Source: Agriotes lineatus (lineage: Eukaryota > Arthropoda > Insecta > Coleoptera > Elateridae). From it: DNA of 64,000 nt. Within the stretch, counting starts at the first letter, position 1, and every line of letters starts with the position of its first letter. Positions 1 to 12,999 of this stretch are shown in pieces. The notes below the pieces were generated by a model. That model was not told the origin of the DNA and searched no databases. It worked only from the letters and a program-made list of their open reading frames with translations. The stretch covers positions 62,001 through 126,000 of the forward strand of contig CALNHX010001938.1 of the NCBI GenBank assembly GCA_940337035.1. Reading direction: 5' to 3'. Made by a program: the position numbers and the translations under genes.

Positions 1-2400
1 AGCAATTTATTGCTATTAGGGGATTTTAATACCTAAGTCAATACATTAGCTTCAAATAAATACCGTTTACTTGACTAACAGTTTTACATTAATGTACAAA
101 ATTATCCTCAAAAATATAGGAATGCCGACTGTACCTCGTAACACTTATATTTTTAATACCCAAGTCAATACATTAAGTTCAAACAAATGACGTTTGTCTG
201 ACCAACAGTTTTACATTAAACCACAAAGTTATCGTCAAAAATATATGAATGTCCCTTGTACACGTTAACTCATTAATTTAAGAAAAATAAATACTAATTT
301 TGATCAGTGACTGGTATTTTAAGAGTAATTCTACTACAGAAAGCACATTTCAAGCTAACAACTTTGCTTATTGAAGTCCCTCAGTTTGGAAACACGTCCT
401 GTGATAGATTTTGAAGCAATTTCCTGCTGTTAAATGGTTTTAATACGCAAGTCAATATATTAAATTCTAACAAATGACGTTTGTCTAACCAACAGTTTTA
501 CGTTAAACCACAAAATTATCGCCAAAAATATATGAATGTCCCTTGTACACGTTAATTCTATAATTTAAGAAAAATAAATACTAAATTTGATCTGTGACTG
601 GTATTTTAAGAGTAATTTTACTATAGAAAGCACATTTCAAGCAAAAACGTTGCTTACTGAAGTCCCTCAGTTTGGAAAAACGTCCAGTGATAGATTCTGA
701 AGCAATTTCCTTCTTAAATGACTTTATTACCCAAGTCAATTCATTAACTTCAAACAAATAGCGTCTGCCTGAGTAACAGCTTTACATTAAAGTACCTATA
801 AAATTATCCTCTAAAACATAAATGCCACTTGCACCACACTTACATTTTCGACAAAACAACTAAATTTAATTAGAAGAACTTGTAGTTTAAAGAGTGATTT
901 TACAATAGGAAGCAAACTTCAAGCTAACAGCGTTGCTTAATGGGGTCTCGTAAGTTTGAAAAAAAGTTTGAAGCAATTTCTTTCTGTTCAGTCAATATAT
1001 TAGCTTCAAACAAATACCGTTTACTTGATTAACAGTTTTACATTAATGTACAAAATTATCCTTAAAAATATCGAAATGCCGCATGTACCTCGTAACACTT
1101 ATATTTTTAATACCCAAGTCATATATTAACTTAAAGAAATCGCATTTGTGTGACTAACAGTTTTAAATTAAAGTAAAAATTTGCTCTCAAATTTATATGA
1201 ATGCCCCTTGTATCATCTCTTATCAGTTTAATTACAAGGATTCCCTATAGGGAAAAAACTGCAAGCTAACAACATTGCTTACGAAAAAACGGTGTGATAC
1301 ATTTTGAAACAAATTTTTGCTGTCGAGGTGCTTTAATACCGAAGTTAATGTAACACCTTAAAGATAATATCGTTAAGTACAAAATTATTCTCAAAATATC
1401 TGAACGCCCCTATCCCTCTTAATACACCAAAATATCAAATCTGACCAATAACTTGTATTTTATGCGAAAATTTTCTGGTATGATGCAATTTTCAGCCTAA
1501 CAACGTTGCTTAGTGAGATCTCTTACGTTTGGAAAAATGCTCATTAATAAATATTCAAGCAATTTTCTCCTGTTAAAGCGTTTTAATACCTTAATCAACA
1601 TATTGCTTTAAAACAAGTTGCATTTACTGGACGAAAAGTTGTACATTCGAGTAGAAAATTATCCTCAATTGTCCATTTGAAGGGACATTTTCGCCCCTCT
1701 CAAAATTATATATACAAAAAATTTACAATATACGTTTTAAGAGTTCACATTACACTATCTTGCAATACCTACGCAATTTGAATAACTTGAAAATAATATA
1801 CAGTGCCCACAACGTCGCACTTTTGTGCAGATTTCGAATCTAGACGCATATATTGTTATTAAACATCTGCTAGAAACACATGCTGAAGTAAACTCTCGTC
1901 GGTAAGCTGTTTAATTCCTAATTAAATATGTTGCCTTGAAACGGATACTATTTGCTCGACTAAAATATTTACATTAAAATATTAAATGATCTCCAACCAA
2001 GGGCACAAGTTCGCGTACGTTTTGAGCATTACATTTTACATAAGAAATAGATGCTAGAGCAGCATCTTATTACCCAACTGCTTTAATACCTAATTGAATA
2101 TGTTACCTTGAAATAGATGCAATTTATTCCACTAAAAGGTTCTGATCAAATTACAAAAGTATCCTCAAAAAATATGGGCGCACATACTTCTCTTAAAACA
2201 TAATTTTAAAAAACTGAATAGGCTACTATGTTATTACAAACTGTCGCTACTAGATTATGACGCAACGTTTTATCACTAAAATGTTTTAATACCTAATTGA
2301 AAATAGCAGCTTCAAACGATTACTATTTAATCGAATAAAGATCGACGTTGGAGTACACAAAAGCACTCTCAAAATCATGCGTCCACATCTGCCCTCCCCT
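1..2400. repeat. Degenerate ~286-bp tandem satellite-like array
   Basis: A phrase beginning TTTTAATACC(C/T)AAGTCAA recurs near positions 24, 151, 438, 724, 989, 1,104, 1,331, 1,581, 1,909, 2,081 and 2,283. Two full units (151-437 and 438-723) are about 286 bp and very similar over their whole length, including the shared stretch CCTCAGTTTGGAAA. Shorter steps (127 and 115 bp) follow copies 1 and 5, so units are partly deleted or form a higher-order pattern. Similarity falls steadily to the right and is barely visible beyond 2,300. The array starts at the window edge and probably continues to the left. No ORF. It would sit in the first intron of the minus-strand gene starting at 2,747. Confidence 0.85.
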
Positions 2401-2664
2401 TAATAGTCTAGTATCCAATAAATATTTGACAATCAAATATTCAAACATATCCTGAAAAATCCATAGAAACTATCCCCTCAAAAATGCATACAAAATCAAA
2501 TTAGCTAAATCTGATTGTCACTGGCACTAAATTTTGATTTATATTCATAGAAACATTTGACGACGCTTCACTGAACTACTGTAGTTTCACCTTATTATTC
2601 TACATTATTATGCAAGCATTGTAGTTTACCCAATTATTTAACAATGGCCATTAAACATGCTTAC

Positions 2665-2747
2665 CTTGTCTCAGTAATTTTGCTCTTCATCCATTGGGGA
2701 ATAGAGATTCCGGAACTCAAAGACCTGCTGTCTCCGTCGGTGGCCAT
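2665..2747 (-). CDS. First coding exon of an unrecognised host gene (partial)
   Basis: Reading leftward from 2,747, an ATG in a good context (GCG before, GCC after) opens 27 codons plus two bases: MATDGDSRSLSSGISIPQWM followed by KSKITET. It ends at a consensus donor ACAAG|GTAAGC (junction 2,665/2,664). An in-frame TAA lies four codons upstream of the ATG, which fixes this as the first start codon. The exon is clearly richer in G+C than the satellite beside it. I do not recognise the protein; the peptide is polar with no signal peptide or membrane segment. The remaining exons must lie across the tandem array or outside the window. Splice site and start context are seen; that it is a real gene is inference. 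Confidence 0.55.
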
Positions 2748-3300
2748 CGCTAACAGTTACTTCACTATCAAACGTTACTGAGCAGCAACCGAATATTAAA
2801 TAATAACTTTTATTGAATGCGCAAATAACCTGCCGTCCTGAGCACTATTCCTCAAAAACATGTTACGTAGGTGCGAGTCCATTAGCACTGGCTTTGGAAA
2901 TTAGCAAAACTACGGCAACCGTTTAGCACGATTAGAGTTGGCGGCGAAATAGTTGAACCACGAAACAGTTGCACGAACAACGGAACACAGCTACGGAGCC
3001 TCCTCGGATGCAAGTCTGCGACTGGTGGTTCGTCAATCGTTCGGCCTGTAAATAAACAAAACACGTGACCATACGTAATAGACAACCGCTGATGGAGATA
3101 GTCGAGAAGTTCACAAATTGGCCTTCTACCCATAGAGGCTCGGCTTTCTCCGAAGCAGCCATTGGCCAAATTTCTAGGAATGACAGGCTGTATTTGTTTT
3201 TGTCTTCGCGTGTTTCATCATCGACCTTTTTACTTGATGATGAAAGTCGCCACTTACTTCGAAAGTAACCGGCGGCGCGCTGTGCATGCAGTGCAATAGT
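2748..3300 (-). promoter_or_regulatory. Probable 5' UTR and promoter of the gene starting at 2,747
   Basis: This stretch is clearly richer in G+C and CpG than its flanks, directly upstream of the ATG at 2,747 on the minus strand. It contains a CACGTG E-box (about 3,062-3,067) and a CG-rich stretch ending GGCGGCGCGC (about 3,270-3,280). No TATA box is obvious. The short ORFs on both strands look like chance products of the base composition. The regulatory role is inferred from position only. Confidence 0.3.
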
Positions 3301-4260
3301 TCATGGCGAGAATTGGATGCCTTTTGGCAGCTGCATTTGTTGTTGCCACGACGTATTTTGGAGGTATCGTGGCTGCCATAGGCCCAAGTTTATCTTCTTA
3401 GATAAATACCACGGGTAACATGATAACCGGCTTTTTTGTAAATATGAGGATTGCTTATCTGGCCGCACAATATTATCGACCCCGAGTTTGCGACAGATTT
3501 TTCGTAGTTGATAATTTCCCACTACTCATTTACCTGTTACTACATGCGTCTTACTTTGATGATAGCATTATTTTTTTATAGCACTCCGTAAAAATGCATC
3601 AGTAAGTTGGGCATATGGGCATGTTGCTAGTAATAGTAGTAATACCAAACCTCCACTTCGAATTTATTAAAAACCTACTGCACACTTATTGTTCAATAAC
3701 AAATGTGAGCAACTGTTAGAACCCTGTGAAACCCCAACACCTTAACGGGACGTTCGAGAATGTTCCAGATCGACAATCAACATTCGACAATTTTCGAGAT
3801 CGAGGTCGAGAATGGGTAAATCTCGTCTCGCGGCTACACTAATACAAACGAATGAACAAGAAGAAAATTTTGAAAGATATGTATAACATGCAGAACGTAA
3901 TAAAACTGACCAAGAATGAAATGAAGTTCTGGAATAGACATGGTAATAGAATGAACACCCACACATAAAAAAGCAAAGTAAGATTAAGATTGGGAGCTGG
4001 TTTACAACATTAGAAAAGGCGTAAAACGAAAGTGTCGAAAGCAGACCGTTAGAATATATAAAATGGACAAGAATATGCAGTATACTACATAAACAATAGA
4101 GAAACTAGCAATGCACATGTCGGTATCTTATTCCTTTAATGGTTGGTTTATGCAAAACCAAAATCTGTTGGAAACATTCTGATACAAGATGCAAAGCTGG
4201 AAGAAACACCAAAATGTGTTGCTTTAAATGGTTACAAATATTATATGTGCATAAAAGGCG
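3300..4260. other. Non-coding stretch, nothing recognised
   Basis: AT-rich sequence without a recognisable gene or repeat. Around 3,755-3,770 is a GAATGTTCCAGA stretch that fits the heat-shock-element pattern GAAnnTTCnnGA, within a group of GAGAATG/TTCGA-like words. A chance match is quite possible. Confidence 0.3.
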
Positions 4261-4970
4261 TTATGTCAGTTTAAAAATCAGCGCCGCCACTACTTTTTAT
4301 GTATAAAAAAAGATGAGGTCGACAATTCGTCGAACTTCTCGAACAAATATTACTGGCAGAAACGTTTGTGCGTAGTGTAAGCGTTACCGTTCCGATTTTC
4401 CCAGAGGCAAGCTGCCCATTTGAAATTCCCATTCCCACCTCATTAGAGTGTCGCAAAATTTCATATCGATTTCCGACTGGATAGATTTAGAACACCCCTG
4501 TATCGGCCAGTATATAAGCGCCCTATATCCCGACACAGCCCTAGAGTAGCGTGTAGATCGACGTAGATGCTCGCAGTTAACCTTTGGTTGACATTTGCCG
4601 CTGTCCATACTTCTCGACGAAACTCTTGATTGACGCTAGTTTCGTCCGTCGTATTCCAAAAGCTTCCATTTTGGTTTCATAAAGCCCAGTCGCCAGGAAG
4701 ATCTCTCCGTCCTCGCGTCGGCTAAAATTTTCGCTCAACGCCCGGTGACTGAAACTGTACTGTGCTAAGTTTGCATGCATAAATTCCCGCCAATCTTGTA
4801 TGGGTTTCGCAGTTTTGCAATAAGTTTTAGTGCGGATCCCCGTTATACGTGCAATAAAGCCTTAAGCGCCTGCGCCAGTTTTCCTGTGGAACTGCTTCCC
4901 AGGCGAAAAAAATGTCAAGCTTTCTTTATTGCGCTACGTGACGTCACGAGCAGGTAGCATTCTTAGGAAT
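4260..4970 (+). mobile_element. Possible solo LTR or promoter-bearing repeat
   Basis: A G+C-richer island holds a strong TATA box, TATATAAGCG, at 4,511-4,520, and an AATAAA polyadenylation signal at 4,853-4,858 about 340 bp downstream. That spacing would fit U3-R of an LTR. No flanking internal retroelement sequence, primer-binding site or clear target duplication was found. An arthropod-type TCAGT initiator also lies on the minus strand near 4,750, so an ordinary bidirectional promoter is an alternative. The small ORFs here match nothing I know. Confidence 0.25.
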
Positions 4971-7900
4971 TGTATGCACAAATGTATTTCTATTAGTTAT
5001 CTCTATACAGTTCGTAAATTTACTTTATGACTTTCATACACAAAGTGCAATTCCGCATTTTTTACAGTAAGATAATATTTGAGTGACCATGAAACAATGT
5101 GAAGCCTAAAGAATAGCACGCATTTGTCCCCGTATCTTTACATGTACAATTGTTTTGACTATCGCGAGCGAGTCCCCTGTTATTGCAGTCTAAGATCCAC
5201 GGCTCACATGTCTTAAACGACCTTGTAACGAACGGGGCCCCACTGGATAAAACTTCTTCTTTGCGACCCCTTCTTTACGTATCAACTATGCTGTTCCATA
5301 ATGAAAGCACGATTGTACTTCAACTTAGTGACGCGTTTAAATCTTATAATGGTTGAATTTACTATTGGAATAAAAACATATCCCCTCCCCCCCACCAATA
5401 AGTGTCTACTACTTACGAAAACAACCCTCTGTTCGATATTGCCAAAGACAATTCCTACGGAAAGAATAACAAAAGAGCAAAAAGATATAGACTGATTTAA
5501 TCATACCAGTCACATCAGCCACATATCGGTACGCTTCTACCACTTCTGATTCCATACTGCCTTCAACAACCATTATCTTTAGCTATATGTCTTACAATTT
5601 AGTTGCTTTTAAGATCCACTCAAATTTGGAAAAAAGGCAAAACATTATAAAGCTACCGAACACCTCTACAATGGAAAAATAAATCATACTCACTACTGGG
5701 TAAATAGTCAAATCAGCTGACCACCTACAAAATCCAATAATTTCTGAAAAGAGGACAAGTCGTACTTTGTTACGAAAGCTGAAGTTTCTTGAGTCACTTA
5801 TTTTGTTGAATGTCTAATGTCAGAACAAAACTTACTTCCACCAAGCCTCTCTGCCAGTGACCCAAATACATGACAATAAGAAAGGGGAGATGCACTCTGA
5901 TGAATTGCACCAATGATGTTACGAACGGCGGGTACATTGCACTCTGCAATCATGCAGTTACAACTTATTCAGTCGAAATTCTCTACACGCCACATTAAAT
6001 TGTGCGACTTTCGTATACACGCCCAATTTCCAGTATGAACATACCCATTTAGGTGCAATATTGCAAAAAAGATGAACTACCATCATGCCGATAGTCAATA
6101 GTCACCCTATCGCAAAATGTCTCAAATGTTTCAAAGCGATTAGTCCTCGTCGTGTTGCAAGAGCCACAACCTCCACTAACGAAAACTATTTCGGGGCCAA
6201 AACGCTGGAAACAAACCTGCCACGTGTTTATCGTATGTTGTCACAACGCTGTTATGAATGTCAATATTTGTATCAGTTGATATGATACTAGGTATAATGT
6301 AGATAACCTATTTTATGAATTTAAAAGCTAAATAATTTGAAAGTACCAACATTTTATCGACCGACGCAATGGGGTCCCACAGGGTTACACCTGTGGCTCT
6401 TTACTTCCCTCAATTTCTCGTGGCCATAATGTACATACATAGCTTCAAGCCACGATACGAAGTCTGTCAATAGAAAATGTTTTGAATTTTCCTGCATATC
6501 AGCAAATCTAAATTGCAAATTATATAATCAAAGACACAACAGGGCTTGCTTACGATACAGCTTCGTGGAAAAAATCAAGATTTGTAGAAGAATTTTATTT
6601 GAACGTCTGTGGGACTTTTACGCTTTCGTCAGTTAATATTAGATAGTATTACATCAGCCTCGGAAACACGTTTTAACATTCGACAATTGCGGTTACATTA
6701 ACAAGACGAGTTCCTTGTACGTTTAATAGATTCATTAGCACGCTTAATTATTGATACTTTGACGCAACGTTTTTTATCTGTGCCAATTGTAACGACTGGT
6801 AAGTTAAAATTTACGAAAGAAAGTAATTTGGTGCGAAACATTTACATTTAATTAACAATATTACTTCCACAAATTGTACTAATTGCAAACAACAACCATG
6901 GCAAAACACAACTACGTAATCACCCTGGCACGAGCAGGTTCTTGTATGTATCACTACCAGAGAAATAAATAAACAAACGTACACAAACAAAAACACAAAC
7001 CATGACATTTCTAACTTCTAAACAAAATAGCATTGCTGCAGCTAAGGAATTTGATGACCTTGTCAGTTATTTTAAAAATACTCTAAAGCGCATTAGATTA
7101 AACCACACCGCGCCAGGTACTTCAAAAGCTTCCACTTTAAAATAACACAATGGCAGAATTGCGGGTGGAACTAAAAACAGTCCACGATTTAGCACCTGAA
7201 CCGGCAAAACTGGCCAGAACTGGCAACTGGTAGGTAAATACCGAGAAGTAAAGTAGTTATTGCGAGAGTTGGTGTGCCTTCGGCGCCTTGCCAAGGGCTA
7301 ATACGATTATTCCAGAGGTGACGAAACGCATTTTTGGCAAGTAATCCCAAGGATGCACCGCATTTAAAATCAAGTAGTCTGATATATATTTAATAAAAAC
7401 TGACTGTACTAAGTGGTGTATCCCATAGAAAGATACTTGGGAAAAATGATACACAAAGAGGCATAATAGTTCGGTATTTGTACAAAACTAAAATATGAAT
7501 TGCAAGGAAACAGTTCTGACAGGCATCTGAACTCATAAAATTTACTTCAAAAAATCTTAGTGAAGAGATGTTCCTCACGACTCATGACGTCATGACACTA
7601 AATTTCAACGTCAGTATGATTCTCAATTTCCTTTTCGAAAATTCCGAGTATTCTTGATTTTACGTTCGAAGCTATACGTGTTTGTTCGGAATTTCTCCCG
7701 TAAACTCGTCGACAATATGGAACAGACGTGGTCTTATTGGTTTAGTGAATTGCTGCATCCGCATGGTAACCTAAGGATGTGATAGCATTTCGGAAGTAAA
7801 ACCTGTTTACTCGCAATCTAAGATAGTATTTGGTCATCACTTTTGATTTTGCGTTTCTGCTCCGATATTTCTACGAAGGTGTTCAGATTCGCCGTGCTAC

Positions 7901-8560
7901 CTGATTTAAATTAATTTTAAGTTTGTTGCTGGTGAACAACCATATTATGTTGTTTACCAAATTGCACTTACCTTGTATTTTCTTATTTTATATTCTATCG
8001 TTTTATTTGTTACGAAACGGGTAATTTTACTACTATAGGTGTGTAATCCGGAAATTATGTGAAAATCTCGTTTTTTCTTGATATGATCATTTGCACCATT
8101 TCTATATTCGTGTTCCTTTCGAGAGGTCTCGTCGTGCGACACAATACGCGGATGTTGTTATCAAATAGCTTTTTTGGAGCGCCTGATGGGAGTTCGTCTC
8201 AATTAGAAGGTTTATACTTCGCTCATTCGATTCTGTGCGCTTTTATTTAACCAAACCATTTTGCTTTCATATTCCGTATACTACTTGTTCGCATAGTACT
8301 ACTTATATAATTGCGCTCTTCCAAGTACTTACGTAAAAACATATCTTCTGGTGTATTAAGGTAATTGTCGTGAGTAAATGTATTATTGACGTTTGGCACT
8401 GGCCATTGTTAATTTTCTTGGGTATTTATTCTCTCCTTGCAGGTTCGATTACTCCGTTTGGTTTTGCAAGTCTGTCAGGCTAAATTGTTAAGCCTGGTGC
8501 CGTTAACTACTAATATGTTACGGTTAATGACAAGTAGGTAAATCTATTATGCATTCTGTA
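4970..8560. other. Intergenic or intronic DNA without recognised features
   Basis: About 3.6 kb of AT-rich sequence. All open frames are 75 residues or shorter and none resembles a known protein. The only structure I noticed is a small hairpin, CCACAGG...CCTGTGG, near 6,376-6,396. No transposon ends, no tRNA-like fold and no tandem repeat were found by eye. Confidence 0.5.
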
Positions 8561-8567
8561 TGCCACG

Positions 8568-8583
8568 CCCCCCCCCCCCCCCC
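8568..8583. repeat. Poly-C tract (16 C)
   Basis: An uninterrupted run of 16 cytosines (poly-G on the other strand) in an AT-rich context. Prone to length variation and sequencing error. Confidence 0.95.
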
Positions 8584-8599
8584 AATCCGGCAGTCTATT

Positions 8600-11500
8600 A
8601 TTGTTTTGAATATTAACAACTTACAACGTTAATAATTATTGGACACTTTGGGTTATTGTTACATTTTACTCAAAAGCATTATAATTATATCAAAACTACC
8701 AGAACATTTTTTAAAGACATCAAGTAGACATTTTACTTTTATAGTTCACAAGTTCCAACTCCTTCCTCATGCAATTATTCATAAATATGATACCAAAAAG
8801 AAAGGTGCAATAATGTATTAATTGTAAGATACGACAAACAGATGGGTAAAGCAGAGTACAGTATTTCAAGTATTTGGCCTACAACATAATAATTAATATA
8901 AGACTTGCAAGAAGAGAGAAGAGTAATGGCTCTAAAATCATTGAACAATCATGGAAAACGTATTATACAGAAAATTTTACCCAAGGTGAGATATCGCAAG
9001 GAACTATGCTCGACAAGAGATAGGCAAAGCAGAATAAAATATGTCAAAGATTTAGTCAGCATAATGAACACAAGGCGTGCAAAGAATGAACCTGAGTGCT
9101 TGCATTGACGTCACGAAACAGGCTTGAAACTCTATCTGGTTCTCCATTTGATTCAGAAAGAACCCATTGATCTCATTAACTAAGGCGGGATTCACTTTGA
9201 ATGTGCTAGGGCTTAACGAGTTAAGGCATGCCATGGAGCTGCACCTAGAGTCCTAGACTAATGTAAAAAGCGAACAAATGAGATAGGCAATGTAGCATAT
9301 ACTATTAGAGTTCATACAGGATACACATTAGTGCAGAGAAGTCGTAAAGCAAGTTAATATTGTGGGCTACCTCATTAAGATGAATAAATATCAAAGTTTG
9401 TCCCTGAAGAAAAAAAGGCGCAAAACATACATATAGGAAAGAGGCAAGACCTATCGACATCTCAGTACAAAACAAAGTAAGAACGATTATATATCCATCA
9501 TTTTAGCATGTTAACTGCGATGGATTTTTACTAAAACTAGCAAACAGCTCAAACGATTTACGTGAAAAAACAGTATAATGTTCAAATACCCACAGATCTT
9601 CATAAAATGTACGGCAACGATATGATATGGATAATTTATAAAGTACTATAACTTAGGATTGGAACTCCTGGTTTCCTGGATTCCTCATTCGCCTCCCTTA
9701 TTTATTTATCCAAAATGTTTGGTTTGATATAATGAATAAAAAGCAACACTACAATGTTACCTTAAAATTAGAACATGAGTTCTATATTAGCTCAGGCGTT
9801 AGGTTAATTGTTAACACAAAGTTATCTCTTATATTAGTCGATTTATTCGGTCAAGCCCGGTCTTGTCCACTTGCTTTTGCAAGCTTTGGATGCATGACGC
9901 CACCTTGTGGCAGAAATGTAACGCCCCGCGTTGCAGACCACTAATCCAGCAAAAGAGGCTTCACGCCGAAAGAATGTGGGCTATTTCGCTGATAGTGCAA
10001 CGGAGATCATTTTTCCTTGTCGTTATGTTTCGCACAGGCAGGGAGATTGCGTTCTTTGCAATTAAAGTATGGATTGTTTCATAGAGAATTACCCTCTTCG
10101 CATTGTTTACCCGACACAGGCGGGCAAATGCATCCGTAAAAGCATGATCTTGGCATCGAGTCCGAGACATTTAAGTGTGCAAGTTCTATTACGTGGCGCG
10201 GGAAGCGTTCATTCGTTGCGTAAAAATTAGGGACCCTTTTATGGTGAAGTAAAGCTTTAGCTACGGCTAAAAGTCGGATCAACCCTGAGGCTCCTTAATA
10301 ATTACGAATAACGAAGGGTGAATCTCGTAAGAAGTGTCGTTAATTAAGTTATCCTTCAAATCACATTTTATGGATATAGCAGCTAGTTATCTTCTCCCGT
10401 GCCCACCTTTTGAGACAATTCAGTTTGGATTCTGCCCACGTAGCAACGATTTCCTTGCCTGACAACATCCTCAAAAGCCATCCCCATCGTCGCGCTGTGT
10501 GAACAACGCCGCACGCAGCAAAAGTGATCTTTGCAGTAACCATGAATGCTCTCCTACCAGGTCAAGATAGATGTATTGCAATTGCTTGAATTATAATGTG
10601 GTGCCGCGGAAAGTTAACTATGGAGTGTTTCAAACATTTTATCTGCGGTCACCTTTACCAGCGACACCTTGTACGCTAGTAAGGCAGATCATTAGCCATT
10701 AGCAGGCTGCATAAAATTACTTTCGATAACTTGTGTACATGATTCCATCTTCTACAAGTCAGGGTTAACATTATACTGTTTCATTTAATGTACAGCAGTT
10801 GGCAGTTGCGTGTCGAGAACCAACAAAGGTAGGTTCTCGTTGACGAACGGCTGGTTACATATCATCCCCAAGAAGTATTGTGACGATTCCCGCCTACTGT
10901 TTCAAGTTCTGAAGGGGTTAATGCGGATTGAGTTACGAACTTGTGGCGCTGTAGGCAATAACACCTAATTTAATTAGCTACCTTGTGACATACCGTCCCA
11001 CCCCTCTGTTATGACTGTAATCTAGCGGTGCAGGCTTGTTACATAACGCTGGGGTTGTGTAGCATTTCGAGCAATCAAAACATCAGATTCGACACCTCCA
11101 TTGAGAGGATTTTAGATTTACCATTCCAGTTTTCGTGGCAGCGCGATCTTGTTTTGGTCGTACCTACCGTTTTAATATGTAACAATTGTAACACAGCGCA
11201 TACGGTATTTTCAGAAGTAACACTAACGAGACCCTTCTCTTCTGGATATACCATTAGATTAGCCAGCTCCCACATCTGCTTACAGATGGAACGGCCCACA
11301 AAAGCGGTAGCAATGCACACTGTCTAAACAAAAAGGAAGCTGTAGAAGAACTGGGCATTGGAAGAAGACTTTCTGAACGCAGAGGATACATCCACAAACT
11401 GCTCTAAATTTTAAACTAATCCTAGGGAATCGTTTATTTTCTCTTGGACACCCTAACCCCGAACCCAAAGTGGAGCAAGGCTACATTCGCAAATTCGTAT

Positions 11501-12900
11501 GTACTACTTCTTTCAAACAAATAATGGTACTTTTATGATCAAATGACGCAATCTCAAAATAATCATTATCATCTCCAGGAAAACATCCTCTACAATGGCT
11601 TTGCCTCCGATTTCTATTCTTCGTGAGTACAGAATTAAAAACACGCGAATTTTCGTTACCAAGTAGTGACAGATAGTAATGTTTACTGTTCAAACTGCTT
11701 TGCGGTGTGACGGACCCATTGTCTAAAGTATCGGTAATGTAAACAACCGCAGTTATCGATGTAGCACTTAAAAAATCAATTGTATTGAAATGATGAGAAA
11801 TCGTTGTTGCCAACTTCAGTACTAGTTAAGGCGTTTCCTCTATGGTATGGCACATATAAAAGTATCAACAGATTACGATCTAGAAAATGGTTTAAACGAT
11901 TGCGTTTTCCTAAACCAGTGACTAAAATTGGAAGATGTAATCAGGAATAACAAGTGTGGCGCAACGTTCTAAAGCATATCGGAGAAACATCCATGAACCA
12001 TGCTTGTTATCACCACCAGCACAATTATCAAGTACAGCCGCATCATATTTGTTATGTTATTTGAGATTGGCAAGGTACACTAACCATATATGTACCGAGA
12101 TTTTATACAAAAGAGGTGAGATCTACAGTTTTCATTTAAAGAAAATTCATGTACATTATAGCTCCGCTAGTGGACAAGGAAGTTCAATCATATCCAATTT
12201 CAATTCATGCAATACCATTTACCATACTCATAAATTGTTCAAGACTACGAAACACGACATACACGATGCGTTCATTTGAGAGTGGCGTGTCAAAATGTGG
12301 GGCCCTTTCGATCCTCAAATTTTAACTCGGCACCAAAGAAAATTTCAACATATCGTCAATATATAAACAAATGTAGTTAAAACAATTCGAGTCTCGCAGG
12401 TAGCACTGCAATTGCACATGACTTTGAAAATGTTTTTACGATGCAAGACATGTGGCCATAACAAGCGTTAACCAAAAAATATCACCTGATCGTCCCACTA
12501 TCCTAACAAATTGTTTTACCGTGCAAATATATTTAGACAACGATAAAGCGAACCCATAACACCTGGCTTAAGACCTGAAATCTGGCATGGAGAAGTTGCT
12601 GTCGATGCCAAGACAGCATAACAATGCCACAACAAACATCAATTTGAAAGGGCAATGGAATTGCTCGTTTTAAAATAGGAGACAAATCCGGGGTCGTCTG
12701 ACGTCTGGATCGAGCGTAATTACATAATTACTTTAAATGAGGAGTTCATTTACGGAAATTGGAATTCAAAATTAGTTGGTGATTAAGCAACGTTCGTTAA
12801 CTTTGGTAGATTACACTAATTGCATCTGCAGGTCTATACGTTTAAATAGTAATGAAAATTGTAACGGAGAGTTCGGAAACTCGTCACCGTATACGTCATA
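8600..12900. other. Non-coding stretch without recognised genes
   Basis: Small ORFs of up to 110 residues occur (for example 11,481-11,813 minus and 11,956-12,279 plus) but none shows a recognisable domain, codon bias or splice context that I would defend. 9,890-11,330 is locally richer in G+C. No transposon termini were recognised. Confidence 0.45.
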
Positions 12901-12934
12901 CATTCCAGAAACTGTATTTACAGTACGTCTTGCG

Positions 12935-12942
12935 TATATAAA
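12935..12942 (+). promoter_or_regulatory. Candidate TATA box
   Basis: TATATAAAA sits in GCGTATATAAAACTGC. About 45-50 bp downstream, near 12,985, an ATGATG opens a 15-codon frame. This is the layout of many insect genes whose first exon is short, but the possible donor following it (GTAG|GTTTGC) is weak and no second exon was recognised. A chance TATA in AT-rich DNA is the alternative. Confidence 0.25.
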
Positions 12943-12999
12943 ACTGCAGCGGATTAAGCAGATAGTGAGTGAAGCATCCTCTTTATGATGTCTTTGTTG

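Noticed and set aside
1..2400. CRISPR array or origin from regularly repeated words
   Set aside because: Whole 286-bp units are repeated rather than short repeats with unique spacers, and the window is eukaryotic.
11028..11327. Overlapping open frames on both strands (99 aa plus, 81 aa minus) as a gene
   Set aside because: No recognisable domain, no splice signals that fit, and the two strands are open equally, as expected by chance in locally G+C-richer sequence.
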